Of a stretch of DNA of 64,000 nt, positions 1 through 9,054 are shown piece after piece. The DNA is from Lacihabitans sp. LS3-19 (GTDB taxonomy: Bacteria > Bacteroidota > Bacteroidia > Cytophagales > Spirosomataceae), in contig NZ_RJUA01000001.1 of NCBI RefSeq assembly GCF_024343575.1, positions 248,001 through 312,000 of the forward strand. Reading direction: 5' to 3'. The stretch's first letter is position 1. The number at the start of each line of letters is the position of its first letter. Under the pieces are notes generated by a model. The model had not been told where the DNA came from, searched no databases, and was given only the letters and a program-made list of their open reading frames with translations. The translations under genes and the position numbers were made by a program.

Positions 1-1
1 T

Positions 2-1372
2 AATTTCGGAAATGCTAGCTCGGTTACTGGAGTATCAAGTAATTTAGTTGAGTGGACTATCAACTCTTATATGGGACGTGTCAATTATGACTTTAATGAC
101 AAATACTTATTGACTGCAACGCTTCGTAGAGATGGGTCTAGCCGTTTCGGTGAAAATACTAAATATGGTAATTTTCCAGGATTGGCTCTAGGTTGGAATA
201 TTTCTAATGAAGCATTTGTAAAAGATGTTACTTGGTTAGATTTATTAAAATTGAGAGCTGGATGGGGTAAAGTTGGTAACCAAGCGGTATCTCCTTATCA
301 AACACAAGGTTTGTTGAGTAGGACAGCGTATGCTTGGGACAACACTGCAGCTTTTGGTTACAGACCAAGTACTATCGGAAATCCAGACCTAAGATGGGAG
401 AGTTCTGCTACTGCAAACATAGGGTTGGACTTCAGCTTATGGAGAGGTAGACTACAAGGATCATTAGAGTTTTACCAAACAAATACTACTGCTTTATTGC
501 TAGCTGACCAGTTACCAGGATCGATTGGTTTTGACCAAGTAACACGTAACGTAGGTGAGACAAGAAACAGAGGTATAGAGCTAGGGTTCTCAACAGTTAA
601 TATGAACACTGCTTCTGGTTTCCGTTGGTCTACAGATTTCCAGTTTACTAAAAACAAAGAGGCAATTGTTGAGTTATACAATGGAAAAATTGATGATATT
701 GGTAACAGATGGTTCATTGGTCAGCCTCTTAATTCATTCTTTGACTTTAAAAAAGATGGAATATGGCAGTTAGGAGAAGAAGAACAAGCTAAATCTTACG
801 GTTCTTCAGTAGGACAAATAAAAGTTCATGACGAAAACGGAGACGGAAAAATAACATCAGATGATAGAGTACTTTTAGGTTCTGATGTACCCGATTTCTC
901 TGCTGGTATGACAAACAGATTCTCTTACAAAAACTTTGACTTATCATTCTTCTTATTTGGACGTTTCGGAAATATGATTGTTTCAGGATTCCATAGAAAC
1001 AACAATGCATTAGCTGGTAGATACCAACAAATCAAAGTTGATTACTGGACTCCATTAAATCCAACTAACGAGTTCCCTCAACCAAAAAGTACCCAAGAAT
1101 TTCCTGTGTACAATCAGACGTTGATTTACTATGATGGTACTTTCATTAAGTTGAGAAACATCAATTTTGGATACAGTTTCAATCCTAAGATTGCAAATAA
1201 ATTAAAAATGGAATCTTTGAGAGTATTCTCAAGCATTCAGCAACCTAAAATTTGGTCTGAATACAGAAGCAAGTACAATGGTGTAGACCCTGAAACTTCA
1301 GGAACGGATATTACGTCTGGTATTACCCCTGCAACTAAAGTATTTACTTTTGGTCTAAATGCTAAATTCTAA
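2..1372 (+). CDS. SusC/RagA-type TonB-linked outer membrane transporter, C-terminal part
   Basis: This is the 3' end of a SusC/RagA-type TonB-dependent outer membrane protein; the reading frame is open from the window edge, so the signal peptide, carboxypeptidase-like domain, TonB box and plug lie upstream. What remains is beta-barrel. It has typical family stretches such as DKYLLTATLRRDGSSRF, a GWNISNEAF-type strand and an end at GLNAKF with a terminal aromatic residue. The same DKYLLT-T-R-DGSSRF strand occurs in the complete SusC at 27397. SusC forms the channel that imports oligosaccharides captured by its SusD lid; the SusD gene follows 31 bases later, so the two are surely one operon. 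The substrate cannot be read from the barrel. The downstream DUF1080, GH3 and Gfo/Idh genes suggest a glucoside or similar plant or algal glycan. Family call is firm; substrate is inference. Confidence 0.95.
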   Translation, partial: NFGNASSVTGVSSNLVEWTINSYMGRVNYDFNDKYLLTATLRRDGSSRFGENTKYGNFPGLALGWNISNEAFVKDVTWLDLLKLRAGWGKVGNQAVSPYQTQGLLSRTAYAWDNTAAFGYRPSTIGNPDLRWESSATANIGLDFSLWRGRLQGSLEFYQTNTTALLLADQLPGSIGFDQVTRNVGETRNRGIELGFSTVNMNTASGFRWSTDFQFTKNKEAIVELYNGKIDDIGNRWFIGQPLNSFFDFKKDGIWQLGEEEQAKSYGSSVGQIKVHDENGDGKITSDDRVLLGSDVPDFSAGMTNRFSYKNFDLSFFLFGRFGNMIVSGFHRNNNALAGRYQQIKVDYWTPLNPTNEFPQPKSTQEFPVYNQTLIYYDGTFIKLRNINFGYSFNPKIANKLKMESLRVFSSIQQPKIWSEYRSKYNGVDPETSGTDITSGITPATKVFTFGLNAKF

Positions 1373-1403
1373 TTTGTTGTAAAACATTTAAATTTTTGAA
1401 AAA

Positions 1404-3077
1404 ATGAAAATAAAGAATATTATAAAATCGGCAAAAATATTGGGAATAGCAACATTCATGCTATCTGCTCAATCATGCCAAGATGTTTTAAAAGAAACGG
1501 TTGTTTCTGGAATAGGTAATGATTATATCAATACTCCTAAAGGATTTGAAGATGCAGTAAATGCTGCGTATTCTTCTTTAAGATATTTTTATGGTACCCA
1601 ACAAGGTCTTACATTGACAGAATATGGTACTGATATTTATGCTACTGGTGCCGATGGTGGTTATAAAGGTTTCCATTTTTATGACACTCAAATGCAGCCA
1701 ACAGTAGATTATCTTCAAAGAGTTTGGGATGAACTTTATAGAGGTATTAATACTTGTAATGCGATAATTGACAGAGCACCGGAATCTTCAATATCTGAAG
1801 CTACTAAAAAAGTAAGAGTTGCAGAAGCTAAGTTTTTAAGAGCTCAATATTATTTTATTTTGTTCCAGCAATATGGAGGAGTAGATTTAAGATTAAGTGA
1901 AACTTTGGCACCTACCAAAGCTACTTCTAGGGCTTCTGATGCTGATATGTACAATGCAATAATTAAAGATTTTACTGAAGCTGTAGCTGATCTTCCTAAC
2001 TCTCAAGGTCAATATGGTAGAGCAACTAAGCCAGCTGCCGAAATGGCCCTTGCAAAAGTTTATTTAGCTAAGGCTTATTCTTCTGTAAAAGCAGGAGATG
2101 ATTTTAGTAAAGCTGCTGCTTTGACTAATAATGTAGTAAATAATTATGGATTTAGTTTATTAAATGATTTTGCAAGTGTATTTGATGAAAATAATCAGAA
2201 AAACTCTGAGATAGTATTTGCAGTACAGTATACTTCAGATCCTTTGACTAACTTAACCAATAACACCGGTGCAGTAAATGGTGGAAACAACCTACACCTA
2301 TTCTTCGGTATGCAATATGACGTACAAGCAGGAATGGAGCGTGATGTATTGAATGGTCGTCCGTTTAAAAGACTAAGACCTACTCAGTATGCAATTGAGA
2401 CTGTATTTGGTGAAAGAGTTAATGACTCTCGTTATAAAAAGACGTTTAAGGATACTTGGTTAGCAAATAAGCCAGGAACCTATAACACAGCATTTGATGA
2501 TTCAAAAGCAAAGGTAACTTTCGCAGCGGGTGATACTTGTATATTTATACCAGGATACGAAATGTCTAAAGAAGAAAGAGCAAAAAGACCATACCAAGTA
2601 TTGGTACCAAGCAAATACTCTGAGGCTTTGTTCCCAACTAACCGTAAGTTTTTTGACACGAAACGTCCAGATAAAACATATGAGGCTGGTAGCCGCGACT
2701 TTTTTGTTTTCCGTTTGGCTGATGCTTATTTAATGTTGGCTGAGGCACAATTGGGTGCAGGAAATGTTTCTGCCGCTACTGATGCTATTAATATGGTTCG
2801 TCGTCGTGCTGCTTGGCCAGGAAAAGCAGCAGCTATGGAAATCACTCCAGCTCAAATGACTATGGAAATGTTGATTGAAGAAAGAGCTCGTGAGCTTGCT
2901 GGAGAGCAAACGCGTTGGATGGATCTTAAGCGTTGGGGTAATCTTGTGGAAAGAGTACAAAAGTATAACCCTCAAGCAGCACCAAATGTTGCCTCTAAAC
3001 ACCTAGTAAGACCAATACCTCAGACTCAAATTGATAGATCTGATCCAGGTGCTTTTGCACAAAACCCTGGATTCTAA
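1404..3077 (+). CDS. SusD/RagB family nutrient-binding outer membrane lipoprotein
   Basis: A 557-residue SusD/RagB lipoprotein that caps the upstream SusC on the cell surface and captures glycan. The signal peptide ends in a lipobox SAQSC with Cys25 as lipidation site. Family landmarks include the N-terminal helix segment YNTPKGFEDAVNAAYSSLR-like, RVWDELYRGINTCNAII, the helix AEAKFLRAQYYFILFQQYGG, the FRLADAYLMLAEAQL motif, and the C-terminal RARELAGEQTRWMDLKRWG followed by HLVRPIPQTQID. These are the standard tetratricopeptide-like helices and C-terminal signature of the family. Length is normal. It follows the SusC fragment by 31 bases and is followed by a strong hairpin terminator, so the SusCD transcript probably ends here and the DUF1080-GH3 genes have their own promoter. 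Glycan specificity is not visible. Confidence 0.96.
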   Translation: MKIKNIIKSAKILGIATFMLSAQSCQDVLKETVVSGIGNDYINTPKGFEDAVNAAYSSLRYFYGTQQGLTLTEYGTDIYATGADGGYKGFHFYDTQMQPTVDYLQRVWDELYRGINTCNAIIDRAPESSISEATKKVRVAEAKFLRAQYYFILFQQYGGVDLRLSETLAPTKATSRASDADMYNAIIKDFTEAVADLPNSQGQYGRATKPAAEMALAKVYLAKAYSSVKAGDDFSKAAALTNNVVNNYGFSLLNDFASVFDENNQKNSEIVFAVQYTSDPLTNLTNNTGAVNGGNNLHLFFGMQYDVQAGMERDVLNGRPFKRLRPTQYAIETVFGERVNDSRYKKTFKDTWLANKPGTYNTAFDDSKAKVTFAAGDTCIFIPGYEMSKEERAKRPYQVLVPSKYSEALFPTNRKFFDTKRPDKTYEAGSRDFFVFRLADAYLMLAEAQLGAGNVSAATDAINMVRRRAAWPGKAAAMEITPAQMTMEMLIEERARELAGEQTRWMDLKRWGNLVERVQKYNPQAAPNVASKHLVRPIPQTQIDRSDPGAFAQNPGF

Positions 3078-3105
3078 TTTTTAGAAACCCGGTAACCCTT
3101 TTTAG

Positions 3106-3135
3106 AAACCCCGAAGCGATTCGGGGTTTTTGTTT
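3106..3135 (+). terminator. Rho-independent terminator after susCD
   Basis: Perfect 10-bp inverted repeat AAACCCCGAA / TTCGGGGTTT with a GCGA loop (arms 3106-3115 and 3120-3129), followed by a T-rich run. It sits 29 bases after the SusD stop codon and closes the SusC-SusD transcription unit. Confidence 0.85.
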
Positions 3136-3281
3136 TTTAAGAGATTCAAAATTCCTATAAATTCGATTATTTTGCATTTAAGGTGAAATTTTAACACTAT
3201 CTTTTATTAAATTGTTAAAAAACTATCAAAATTTCACATTTTTTCGCTTTTTCTCTATTATGTAGCAATAATAATAATAGG

Positions 3282-3289
3282 TAACTTTG
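3282..3289 (+). promoter_or_regulatory. Bacteroidota -7 promoter element (TAACTTTG)
   Basis: TAACTTTG matches the TAnnTTTG -7 consensus of Bacteroidota sigma-ABfA promoters exactly. A clear -33 TTG is not seen at the right spacing. Transcription would start near 3296, leaving about 15 bases before the ATG at 3311. This also argues against a TTG start at 3287, which lies inside the element. Confidence 0.5.
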
Positions 3290-3310
3290 AGGAATATTCA
3301 ATTAATTTAT

Positions 3311-4651
3311 ATGAAAAAACTAATATTGTTGTTCTTGCTTGTTTCAATTGGTACACAAGCCCAAAAATGGACAAATCTTTTTGATGGAACAACGCTTAAA
3401 GGCTGGACCCAAAGAGGCGGAAAAGCTATCTATACTGTAGAAAATGGCCAAATAGTAGGTCAAACAGTTAGCGATACGCCAAATTCATTTTTATGCTCTG
3501 ATAAAGATTACGGTGATTTTATTCTTGAACTAGATCTTAAACTTGACGACGAGATGAACGGTGGCGTTCAATTTCGCAGTTTGTCTAAGCCCGATTACCA
3601 AAATGGAAGAGTGCATGGGTATCAAATGGAGGTTGACCCTTCAGCAAGAGCTTGGTCAGGAGGGATATACGATGAAGGAAGAAGAGATTGGTTGTATAGC
3701 CTTAATATAAATCCTGCTGGGCAAAAAGCATTTGTAAAACTAGGTTGGAACAAATACCGTATTGAAGCTATTGGCAATACGCTAAGAACATTTATAAATG
3801 GCGTACCTACCGCACATGTAATAGATGATATGACAGACAAAGGCTTCTTTGGTTTACAAGTGCATGCTATATATGCTAGCATGAAACCAGGTATGAAAAT
3901 CCGTTGGAAAAATATTAGGATTCAGACGGAAAATTTGAAACCGAGTCCTACAGATAATTGTCCAGTTGTAAATTTAATAACCAACAATCTTTCTGAACAA
4001 GAGAAGGCACAAGGTTTTTCATTGTTAATGAATGGTCAAAATTTCGACGGTTGGAGAAACGTACACAGCACAGAAAAACCAAACAAAAGATGGGAAATAA
4101 AAGACGGAATTTTATCTGTTGGAAGTTCTGACGGTTCTGAAACTGGAAATGATATCGTTTCTGAAAAAATGTATGGTGCATTTGAATTGGTGTTTGATTT
4201 CAAATTAACAGAAGGGGCCAATTCTGGCGTAAAATATTTTGTAGATGAAAAATTTGATTCTGGTGGAAAATCTGGTGTTGGACTTGAATACCAAGTTTTA
4301 GACGACGCAAAACATCCTGACGCTAAAATGGGTGTAGTGGGCAACAGAACCATGGCCAGTTTGTATGATCTGATTCCTTCTGAAAAATTAGATAAAAGAT
4401 TCCAGAGAAAAATTGGCGATTGGAACCAAGCAAGGGTAATTGTTTATCCTGATAATACTGTTCAACACTGGTTAAATGGTTTTAAAGTGGTAGAATACCA
4501 ACGTAAAAGCAATATATATAATGCTTTGGTAGCCAGAAGCAAGTATGCGAAATACGAAGGTTTTGGAGCTGCGGACAAAGGTCATATTTTGATTCAAGAT
4601 CATGGTGATAATGTTTTTTACAAGAACATCAAAATAAGAGAAATCAAGTAA
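3311..4651 (+). CDS. Secreted two-domain DUF1080 protein (3-keto-glycoside hydrolase/lyase type)
   Basis: A 446-residue secreted protein with a signal peptide (MKKLILLFLLVSIGTQAQ) and two DUF1080 domains, at about residues 20-205 and 225-446. Each begins with the family pattern of FDG-T-L-GW (first) or MNGQNFDGW (second), and each carries GGVQFRS or SGVKYFVDE strands, GYQMEVDP or LEYQVLDD, and a terminal K-N-I-KI-E-like strand. DUF1080 folds as a concanavalin-like jelly roll. Characterised members act on 3-keto-glycosides, by hydrolysis or beta-elimination. The start at 3311 was chosen because the signal peptide begins there and a promoter element overlaps the earlier TTG. A GH3 gene follows after 54 bases and a Gfo/Idh/MocA oxidoreductase after that, matching an oxidise-then-cleave pathway. 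Two domains in one chain may mean one catalytic and one binding unit; which is which is not visible. Confidence 0.9.
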   Translation: MKKLILLFLLVSIGTQAQKWTNLFDGTTLKGWTQRGGKAIYTVENGQIVGQTVSDTPNSFLCSDKDYGDFILELDLKLDDEMNGGVQFRSLSKPDYQNGRVHGYQMEVDPSARAWSGGIYDEGRRDWLYSLNINPAGQKAFVKLGWNKYRIEAIGNTLRTFINGVPTAHVIDDMTDKGFFGLQVHAIYASMKPGMKIRWKNIRIQTENLKPSPTDNCPVVNLITNNLSEQEKAQGFSLLMNGQNFDGWRNVHSTEKPNKRWEIKDGILSVGSSDGSETGNDIVSEKMYGAFELVFDFKLTEGANSGVKYFVDEKFDSGGKSGVGLEYQVLDDAKHPDAKMGVVGNRTMASLYDLIPSEKLDKRFQRKIGDWNQARVIVYPDNTVQHWLNGFKVVEYQRKSNIYNALVARSKYAKYEGFGAADKGHILIQDHGDNVFYKNIKIREIK

Positions 4652-4671
4652 AGCGATTTTTTAAATCGCTT
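4651..4671 (+). terminator. Hairpin between DUF1080 and GH3 genes
   Basis: Perfect 9-bp stem AAGCGATTT / AAATCGCTT with a TTT loop, beginning on the last base of the DUF1080 stop codon. No T tract follows, so it is more likely a partial terminator or mRNA-stabilising hairpin than a full stop. The GH3 gene starts 35 bases later. Confidence 0.45.
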
Positions 4672-4705
4672 CCATTAATTCAAAATTTCCTTTAATTGAT
4701 AATTT

Positions 4706-6730
4706 ATGAAAAAGACACTTTTCTTTTCTCTTTTCGCAATAAATCTGGTTTTTGCTCAAAAAGCTTCTCAACCAGTTTTGGGAAGTAAAAACGGAAAAAT
4801 ACTTAAATCTGGGAATCTCGAATTTAAAGACTTAAACAAAAACGGTAAGCTCGACAAATACGAAGATTGGCGTTTACCCGTAGAGGTACGGGTGAAAGAC
4901 CTACTTTCTAAAATGACCATTGAAGAGAAAGTTGGCTTCATGCTCATAAGCACTACCAGAATGGCAAACGACGGTGGTTTTGGTCCATCGGCTAATCCGA
5001 ACGCCCCAATTTCAAGTGGTTTTAATGAGGAAGATTTAGTGCAGAATGTAAATATGTTTACCCGAAAACCATTATCAGAGCCTAACATGTCAGCCTCTGG
5101 TACCACCAAGGCCGTTACAGAAAGACAGTTAAGACATTTTATATTAAGAGCTAATACCTCAGTCAAAACAATGGCCGAGTGGTCAAACAATTTGCAAGCA
5201 CTTTGCGAATCCACAAGATTGGGAATACCAGCCATAGTTGCCTCCAATCCAAGAAATCACATCGCTACAGATGCGGCAGTAGGATTGAGTGTTGGAGCTA
5301 CTACGTTTTCAAAGTGGCCTGGCGAATTGGGCATGGCTGCCATGCGAGATTTCAAACTTACGCGTGAATTTGCAGAAATCGCTGCCAAGGAATGGACGGC
5401 AGTTGGTCTTCGTAAAGGCTATATGTACATGGCAGACCTTGCGACAGAACCACGCTGGAACCGCACAGAAGGTACTTTTGGAGAAGATGCCGATTTGTCA
5501 TCAGCAATGATTCGAGAGATTGTTTTGGGTTTTCAAGGAAATAAATTGGGCAAAAACTCTGTCGCTATGACCACTAAGCATTTTCCTGGGGGAGGGCCAC
5601 AAGTAGGCGGTCAAGACTCTCATTTTGACTGGGGAAAATTTGCTCATTATCCTGGCGGAAATTTTAACGATCATGTTAAGCCTTTTATAGCTGCTATAAA
5701 TGCAGGAACGTCGTCTATAATGCCTTACTATTCAGCACCTAAAGGTAAAGAGTTTGAAGAAGTGGGCTTCTCTTTCAATAAAGCTATTATTGATGATTTG
5801 TTACGTAAAAAATTAGGATTTAAAGGTATTATAAATTCAGACACAGGCCCAATAGAAATGATGCCTTGGGGTGTAGAAACGTTGAGCATCGAGCAGCGAT
5901 ATGTAAAAGCCATAGAAGCTGGAGTTGATATTTTTTCAGGTGCAGCTGATCCAACAGTATTGCTCAATACTGTAAAAAAAGGTTTGGTTAAAGAAAGCCG
6001 AATAAACGAATCGGTGAGTAGATTGTTAAAGGAGAAGTTTGAATTGGGCTTATTTGAAAATCCATTTGTAGATGTTGATGCTGCAGAAAAAATAGTTGGA
6101 AACTCTGAGTTCCAAGAAAGAGGAGATTTGGCATTTAGAAAGTCAATTGTTTTGTTAAGAAACGATGATAAACTATTACCTGTTACTAAAAGTACAAAGG
6201 TTTATTTTGAATTTTACAAAGAAGAAGGCGGAGGAAGAGGCCCTCAAGCACAAACTCCAAAATCTCCCATAAAAGTTTTAAAACCTGAAACAAAGGCCGA
6301 AAACATTGAATTTGTTTCTACAAAAGAAGAAGCGGACATTGTGCTTCTCTGGCTTTTTCCAACTACAGGAGGATTGTTTAGTTCGGCCGGAAAACCGATA
6401 GAATTGAGCCTTTCGAAGAATAAAATTGATGTGGCTCATGTCAATGAATTAATAAACAGCAAACCAACAATTGTGGTAATCAATTTCTCTAATCCTTGGG
6501 TGATAGATGAAATAGATAATTCAAAAACTGCGACAGTTTTGGCTACGTTTGGAACTTCTGCCGATGCTCTGATTGATGTAATTTCGGGCAGATTCAATCC
6601 AACAGGCAAATTGCCTTTTGCTATTCCAAGTTCAGAAAAGGCGGTTTCGGAAAACAAATCTGACTTACCCGGAAGCAGGGAAAATCCTGGATATGCTATG
6701 TTTAATTTCGGAGAAGGTTTGGGATATTGA
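4706..6730 (+). CDS. Secreted glycoside hydrolase family 3 protein (beta-glucosidase-like)
   Basis: A 674-residue GH3 enzyme with a signal peptide ending near FAQ. The (beta/alpha)8 domain contains LSKMTIEEKVG, the KHF segment with Lys291-His292, and the nucleophile motif GFKGIINSDTGP with Asp379. The alpha/beta sandwich domain follows from about residue 470 (FRKSIVLLRNDDKLLPV). No fibronectin-like third domain is seen, so it is shorter than three-domain beta-glucosidases. Before the catalytic domain, DLNKNGKLDKYEDWR resembles an EF-hand or dockerin-type calcium loop. GH3 enzymes remove terminal beta-linked sugars. It lies in one run with DUF1080 upstream and a Gfo/Idh/MocA oxidoreductase downstream. 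Exact specificity is unknown; the usual Trp after the catalytic SD is Thr here. Confidence 0.9.
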   Translation: MKKTLFFSLFAINLVFAQKASQPVLGSKNGKILKSGNLEFKDLNKNGKLDKYEDWRLPVEVRVKDLLSKMTIEEKVGFMLISTTRMANDGGFGPSANPNAPISSGFNEEDLVQNVNMFTRKPLSEPNMSASGTTKAVTERQLRHFILRANTSVKTMAEWSNNLQALCESTRLGIPAIVASNPRNHIATDAAVGLSVGATTFSKWPGELGMAAMRDFKLTREFAEIAAKEWTAVGLRKGYMYMADLATEPRWNRTEGTFGEDADLSSAMIREIVLGFQGNKLGKNSVAMTTKHFPGGGPQVGGQDSHFDWGKFAHYPGGNFNDHVKPFIAAINAGTSSIMPYYSAPKGKEFEEVGFSFNKAIIDDLLRKKLGFKGIINSDTGPIEMMPWGVETLSIEQRYVKAIEAGVDIFSGAADPTVLLNTVKKGLVKESRINESVSRLLKEKFELGLFENPFVDVDAAEKIVGNSEFQERGDLAFRKSIVLLRNDDKLLPVTKSTKVYFEFYKEEGGGRGPQAQTPKSPIKVLKPETKAENIEFVSTKEEADIVLLWLFPTTGGLFSSAGKPIELSLSKNKIDVAHVNELINSKPTIVVINFSNPWVIDEIDNSKTATVLATFGTSADALIDVISGRFNPTGKLPFAIPSSEKAVSENKSDLPGSRENPGYAMFNFGEGLGY

Positions 6731-6933
6731 AATTTTAAATAGATTTCACTTAAATAGCAGAATTTTTTGATTAATATTCTGGAAAGAGTGTGTTATTCTT
6801 AGTCAAAATAGTTATTTTTAATGTAAAAAAAATTGAAGTCTTTAAATCGTAAAATTAAAATAAGTGACATTAACAAAATCTGTGTCATCGGTATTCAATC
6901 AAATAAATAATTAATTTCAACCAAAAAATCATA

Positions 6934-8271
6934 ATGACTACAAGAAGAGAATTTGTAAAAAAATCGATAATGGCTGGTGTGGCCACAGGGTTTTCTGTAA
7001 AAAGCTATGGAAAAATTATAGGAGCTAATGACAGAGTAAGAGTGGCCTGTGTAGGTTTCTCTGACCGTCATCGTGCTTCGCATGTTGGGCCTTTTGCTGA
7101 ATTACAAAAAGAAATGAACTTCGAAATGGTGGGACTTTCAGATATCTGGAATCGCCGTCGTGAAGAAGGAAAGGCGTTTTTGGATAAGCAATTAGGTGCC
7201 AATGTAAAAGTTTATAGAAACAACGAAGAGCTGTATGCTTCAAAATCAGTAGATGCAGTTATGATGTCTACTGCTGACTTCCAACATGCTATGCATACTA
7301 TTGAGGCTGTAAAAGCAGGTTGTGATGTGTATGCTGAGAAGCCTTTGGCTGAAACAATGTCTGACAACCGTGCAGTTTTGAAAGCCGTTAAAGACTCTAA
7401 GAAAATAGTTCAAATCGGTTCACAAAGGAGATCAGGACCAAACTATCACGCTGCTGCCGATTTTATTAAATCTGGTAAGTTTGGCGATATCAAAATGGTG
7501 GAATTGATGTGGAATGTAAACCAGCCGGGTCGTTGGAGACGTCCTGATTTAGTGGCAAGCTTGAAAGAATCTGATGTGGATTGGAAAAGATATTTGTTAA
7601 ATCGCCCTTATGAAAAATTTGATCCAAGAAAATATCTTGAATACAGATTGTTCTGGCCGTATTCATCAGGTATCCCTGGCCAATGGATGAGTCATCAGAT
7701 AGATACGGTACACTGGTTCAGTGGATTAGCTCACCCAAGAAGCGTGGTAGCTAATGGCGGAATTTACCAATGGCAAGACGGTCGTACCAATGCTGATACC
7801 CTCACTGTGGTATTTGATTACGGTCCTGCTGATCAGCCGAAGAATGGATTCCAAGTACAGTTTACGAGTAGATTCTCAAATTCAGCTGGCGATACCAAAG
7901 AATTGTACTACTCAAACGGTGGTATGATTAACCTAGACACCAACGAAATCTCTGACACTGGTGGTTTGAGAGAGCGTGAAGCAAAAGCAATGGGCATGAA
8001 GCCAAACTTGTTATCTCCAATGAAATTGGAAGGCTTAAAAGTAGCAACAGATGCCAACACTGGAGGTGACCCATTAACATTTGCTCACATCAAAAACTGG
8101 ATGGAATGTGTGCGTAGCCGTAAAACACCAAATGCTCCAATAGAAGCTGGATATCAACATTCTATTGCTACAATGATGTCAAACGCAGCATACAGAACTG
8201 GCTTAAAAGTAACTTTTGACGAAAAAACACAAGAGATTTTAGTTGGAGGGAAGCCTTGGAAGCCATTTTGA
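6934..8271 (+). CDS. Tat-exported Gfo/Idh/MocA family oxidoreductase
   Basis: A 445-residue NAD(P)-dependent oxidoreductase of the Gfo/Idh/MocA family. The N-terminus TTRREFVKKSIMAG is a twin-arginine signal, so the protein is exported folded, probably with its cofactor. The Rossmann strand VRVACVGFSDR follows, and the catalytic AEKPLA motif places the active-site Lys at 136. The C-terminal substrate domain has SSGIPGQWMSHQIDTVHWF and a conserved GGDPLTFAHIKNWMECVRSRKTPNAP stretch typical of periplasmic Bacteroidota members. Characterised relatives oxidise or reduce sugars, including at C3 of glycosides. Downstream of DUF1080 and GH3, it probably makes the 3-keto sugar that DUF1080 cleaves. 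It is 203 bases after GH3, and that gap shows no clear promoter or terminator. Family call is firm; the reaction is inference. Confidence 0.93.
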   Translation: MTTRREFVKKSIMAGVATGFSVKSYGKIIGANDRVRVACVGFSDRHRASHVGPFAELQKEMNFEMVGLSDIWNRRREEGKAFLDKQLGANVKVYRNNEELYASKSVDAVMMSTADFQHAMHTIEAVKAGCDVYAEKPLAETMSDNRAVLKAVKDSKKIVQIGSQRRSGPNYHAAADFIKSGKFGDIKMVELMWNVNQPGRWRRPDLVASLKESDVDWKRYLLNRPYEKFDPRKYLEYRLFWPYSSGIPGQWMSHQIDTVHWFSGLAHPRSVVANGGIYQWQDGRTNADTLTVVFDYGPADQPKNGFQVQFTSRFSNSAGDTKELYYSNGGMINLDTNEISDTGGLREREAKAMGMKPNLLSPMKLEGLKVATDANTGGDPLTFAHIKNWMECVRSRKTPNAPIEAGYQHSIATMMSNAAYRTGLKVTFDEKTQEILVGGKPWKPF

Positions 8272-8300
8272 TTTGAATAATTAAAGCGTAATTATAAAAG

Positions 8301-8328
8301 AAGGAGAGTCGTTTGGCTCTCCTTTTTG
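8301..8328. terminator. Bidirectional terminator between convergent genes
   Basis: AAGGAGAG (8301-8308) pairs with CTCTCCTT (8317-8324), flanked by A-rich sequence on the left and T-rich on the right, between the plus-strand oxidoreductase and the minus-strand DUF5362 gene. It can end both transcripts. Confidence 0.75.
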
Positions 8329-8335
8329 TATACAT

Positions 8336-8800
8336 TTATAACAATTTCATCACATCATTAAATACAACACCTATCATTAAAATTATATAAGCAACAATAG
8401 TAATATTTGTAAAAACACCCAAAAACTTATACATTGATTTATGGTTTTTAAAAGCTTCTTCTAATAAGAATGAATCATTTCCTAGAATTGCTTTTTTGGC
8501 TTTCGAAGAAAATCGCAATAAATAAATACATGGCATCAAATACATTGCAGCAATTCCAAAATATATAAAAGACATAAATAATCCGATTTTTGGCATAATC
8601 CTGTTTGATTGATTTTCAACGATAGAACGACTTAACAAAGAATCATAAGTGAAAGCCATAACAAAACCTACAATTATCATAAAGGCACACATTATAAAAC
8701 CCATTATTGCCAAAAATTTAGCCCATTTGGCAGTTGTTTCTAGATAAGTTTTCGCAGTATCAGTAAGCTCTAGTTTTTCTTCAAATTCTGAAAGATCCAT
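8336..8800 (-). CDS. DUF5362-like small membrane protein
   Basis: A 154-residue membrane protein resembling the DUF5362 family of Bacteroidota: a short acidic N-terminus (MDLSEFEEKLEL), the segment TAKTYLETTAKWAKFLAI running into the first membrane helix, and about four hydrophobic helices. There is a central loop with SKAKKAILGNDSFLLEEAFKNHK before the last helices. Function is unknown. The ATG at 8800 was chosen over an upstream TTG because the conserved region starts there. It is transcribed convergently with the oxidoreductase, separated by a bidirectional terminator, and has no co-directional neighbour nearby, so it is probably monocistronic and unrelated to the glycan locus. Confidence 0.75.
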   Translation of the reverse strand: MDLSEFEEKLELTDTAKTYLETTAKWAKFLAIMGFIMCAFMIIVGFVMAFTYDSLLSRSIVENQSNRIMPKIGLFMSFIYFGIAAMYLMPCIYLLRFSSKAKKAILGNDSFLLEEAFKNHKSMYKFLGVFTNITIVAYIILMIGVVFNDVMKLL

Positions 8801-9054
8801 GTTTTGTTTGGTTAAATAGTGAATAATAATTTTATGCAAAATAGATAAAATATGTATTAATTGATATCGATTTCTTTGGCTTTGAAAATTCTTAAATTTC
8901 CTTCATAAAGTCTTTAACATCAGATTTTTTAAAGAATTTGATTATATGTATTATATGGGAATCTAAGAAAATGTGACTATTTTTATAGATATAACAATTA
9001 CATAATATTTCTTTCGAATTTTCAACAGACCTTTGAATCTTAAAAACCTTTTTT

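Noticed and set aside
3287-3310. Upstream TTG start for the DUF1080 gene
   Set aside because: It lies inside an exact TAnnTTTG promoter element, and the signal peptide begins at ATG 3311.
5179-5510. Plus-strand alternative frames within the GH3 gene
   Set aside because: They are out-of-frame shadows of a full-length, well-conserved GH3 gene.
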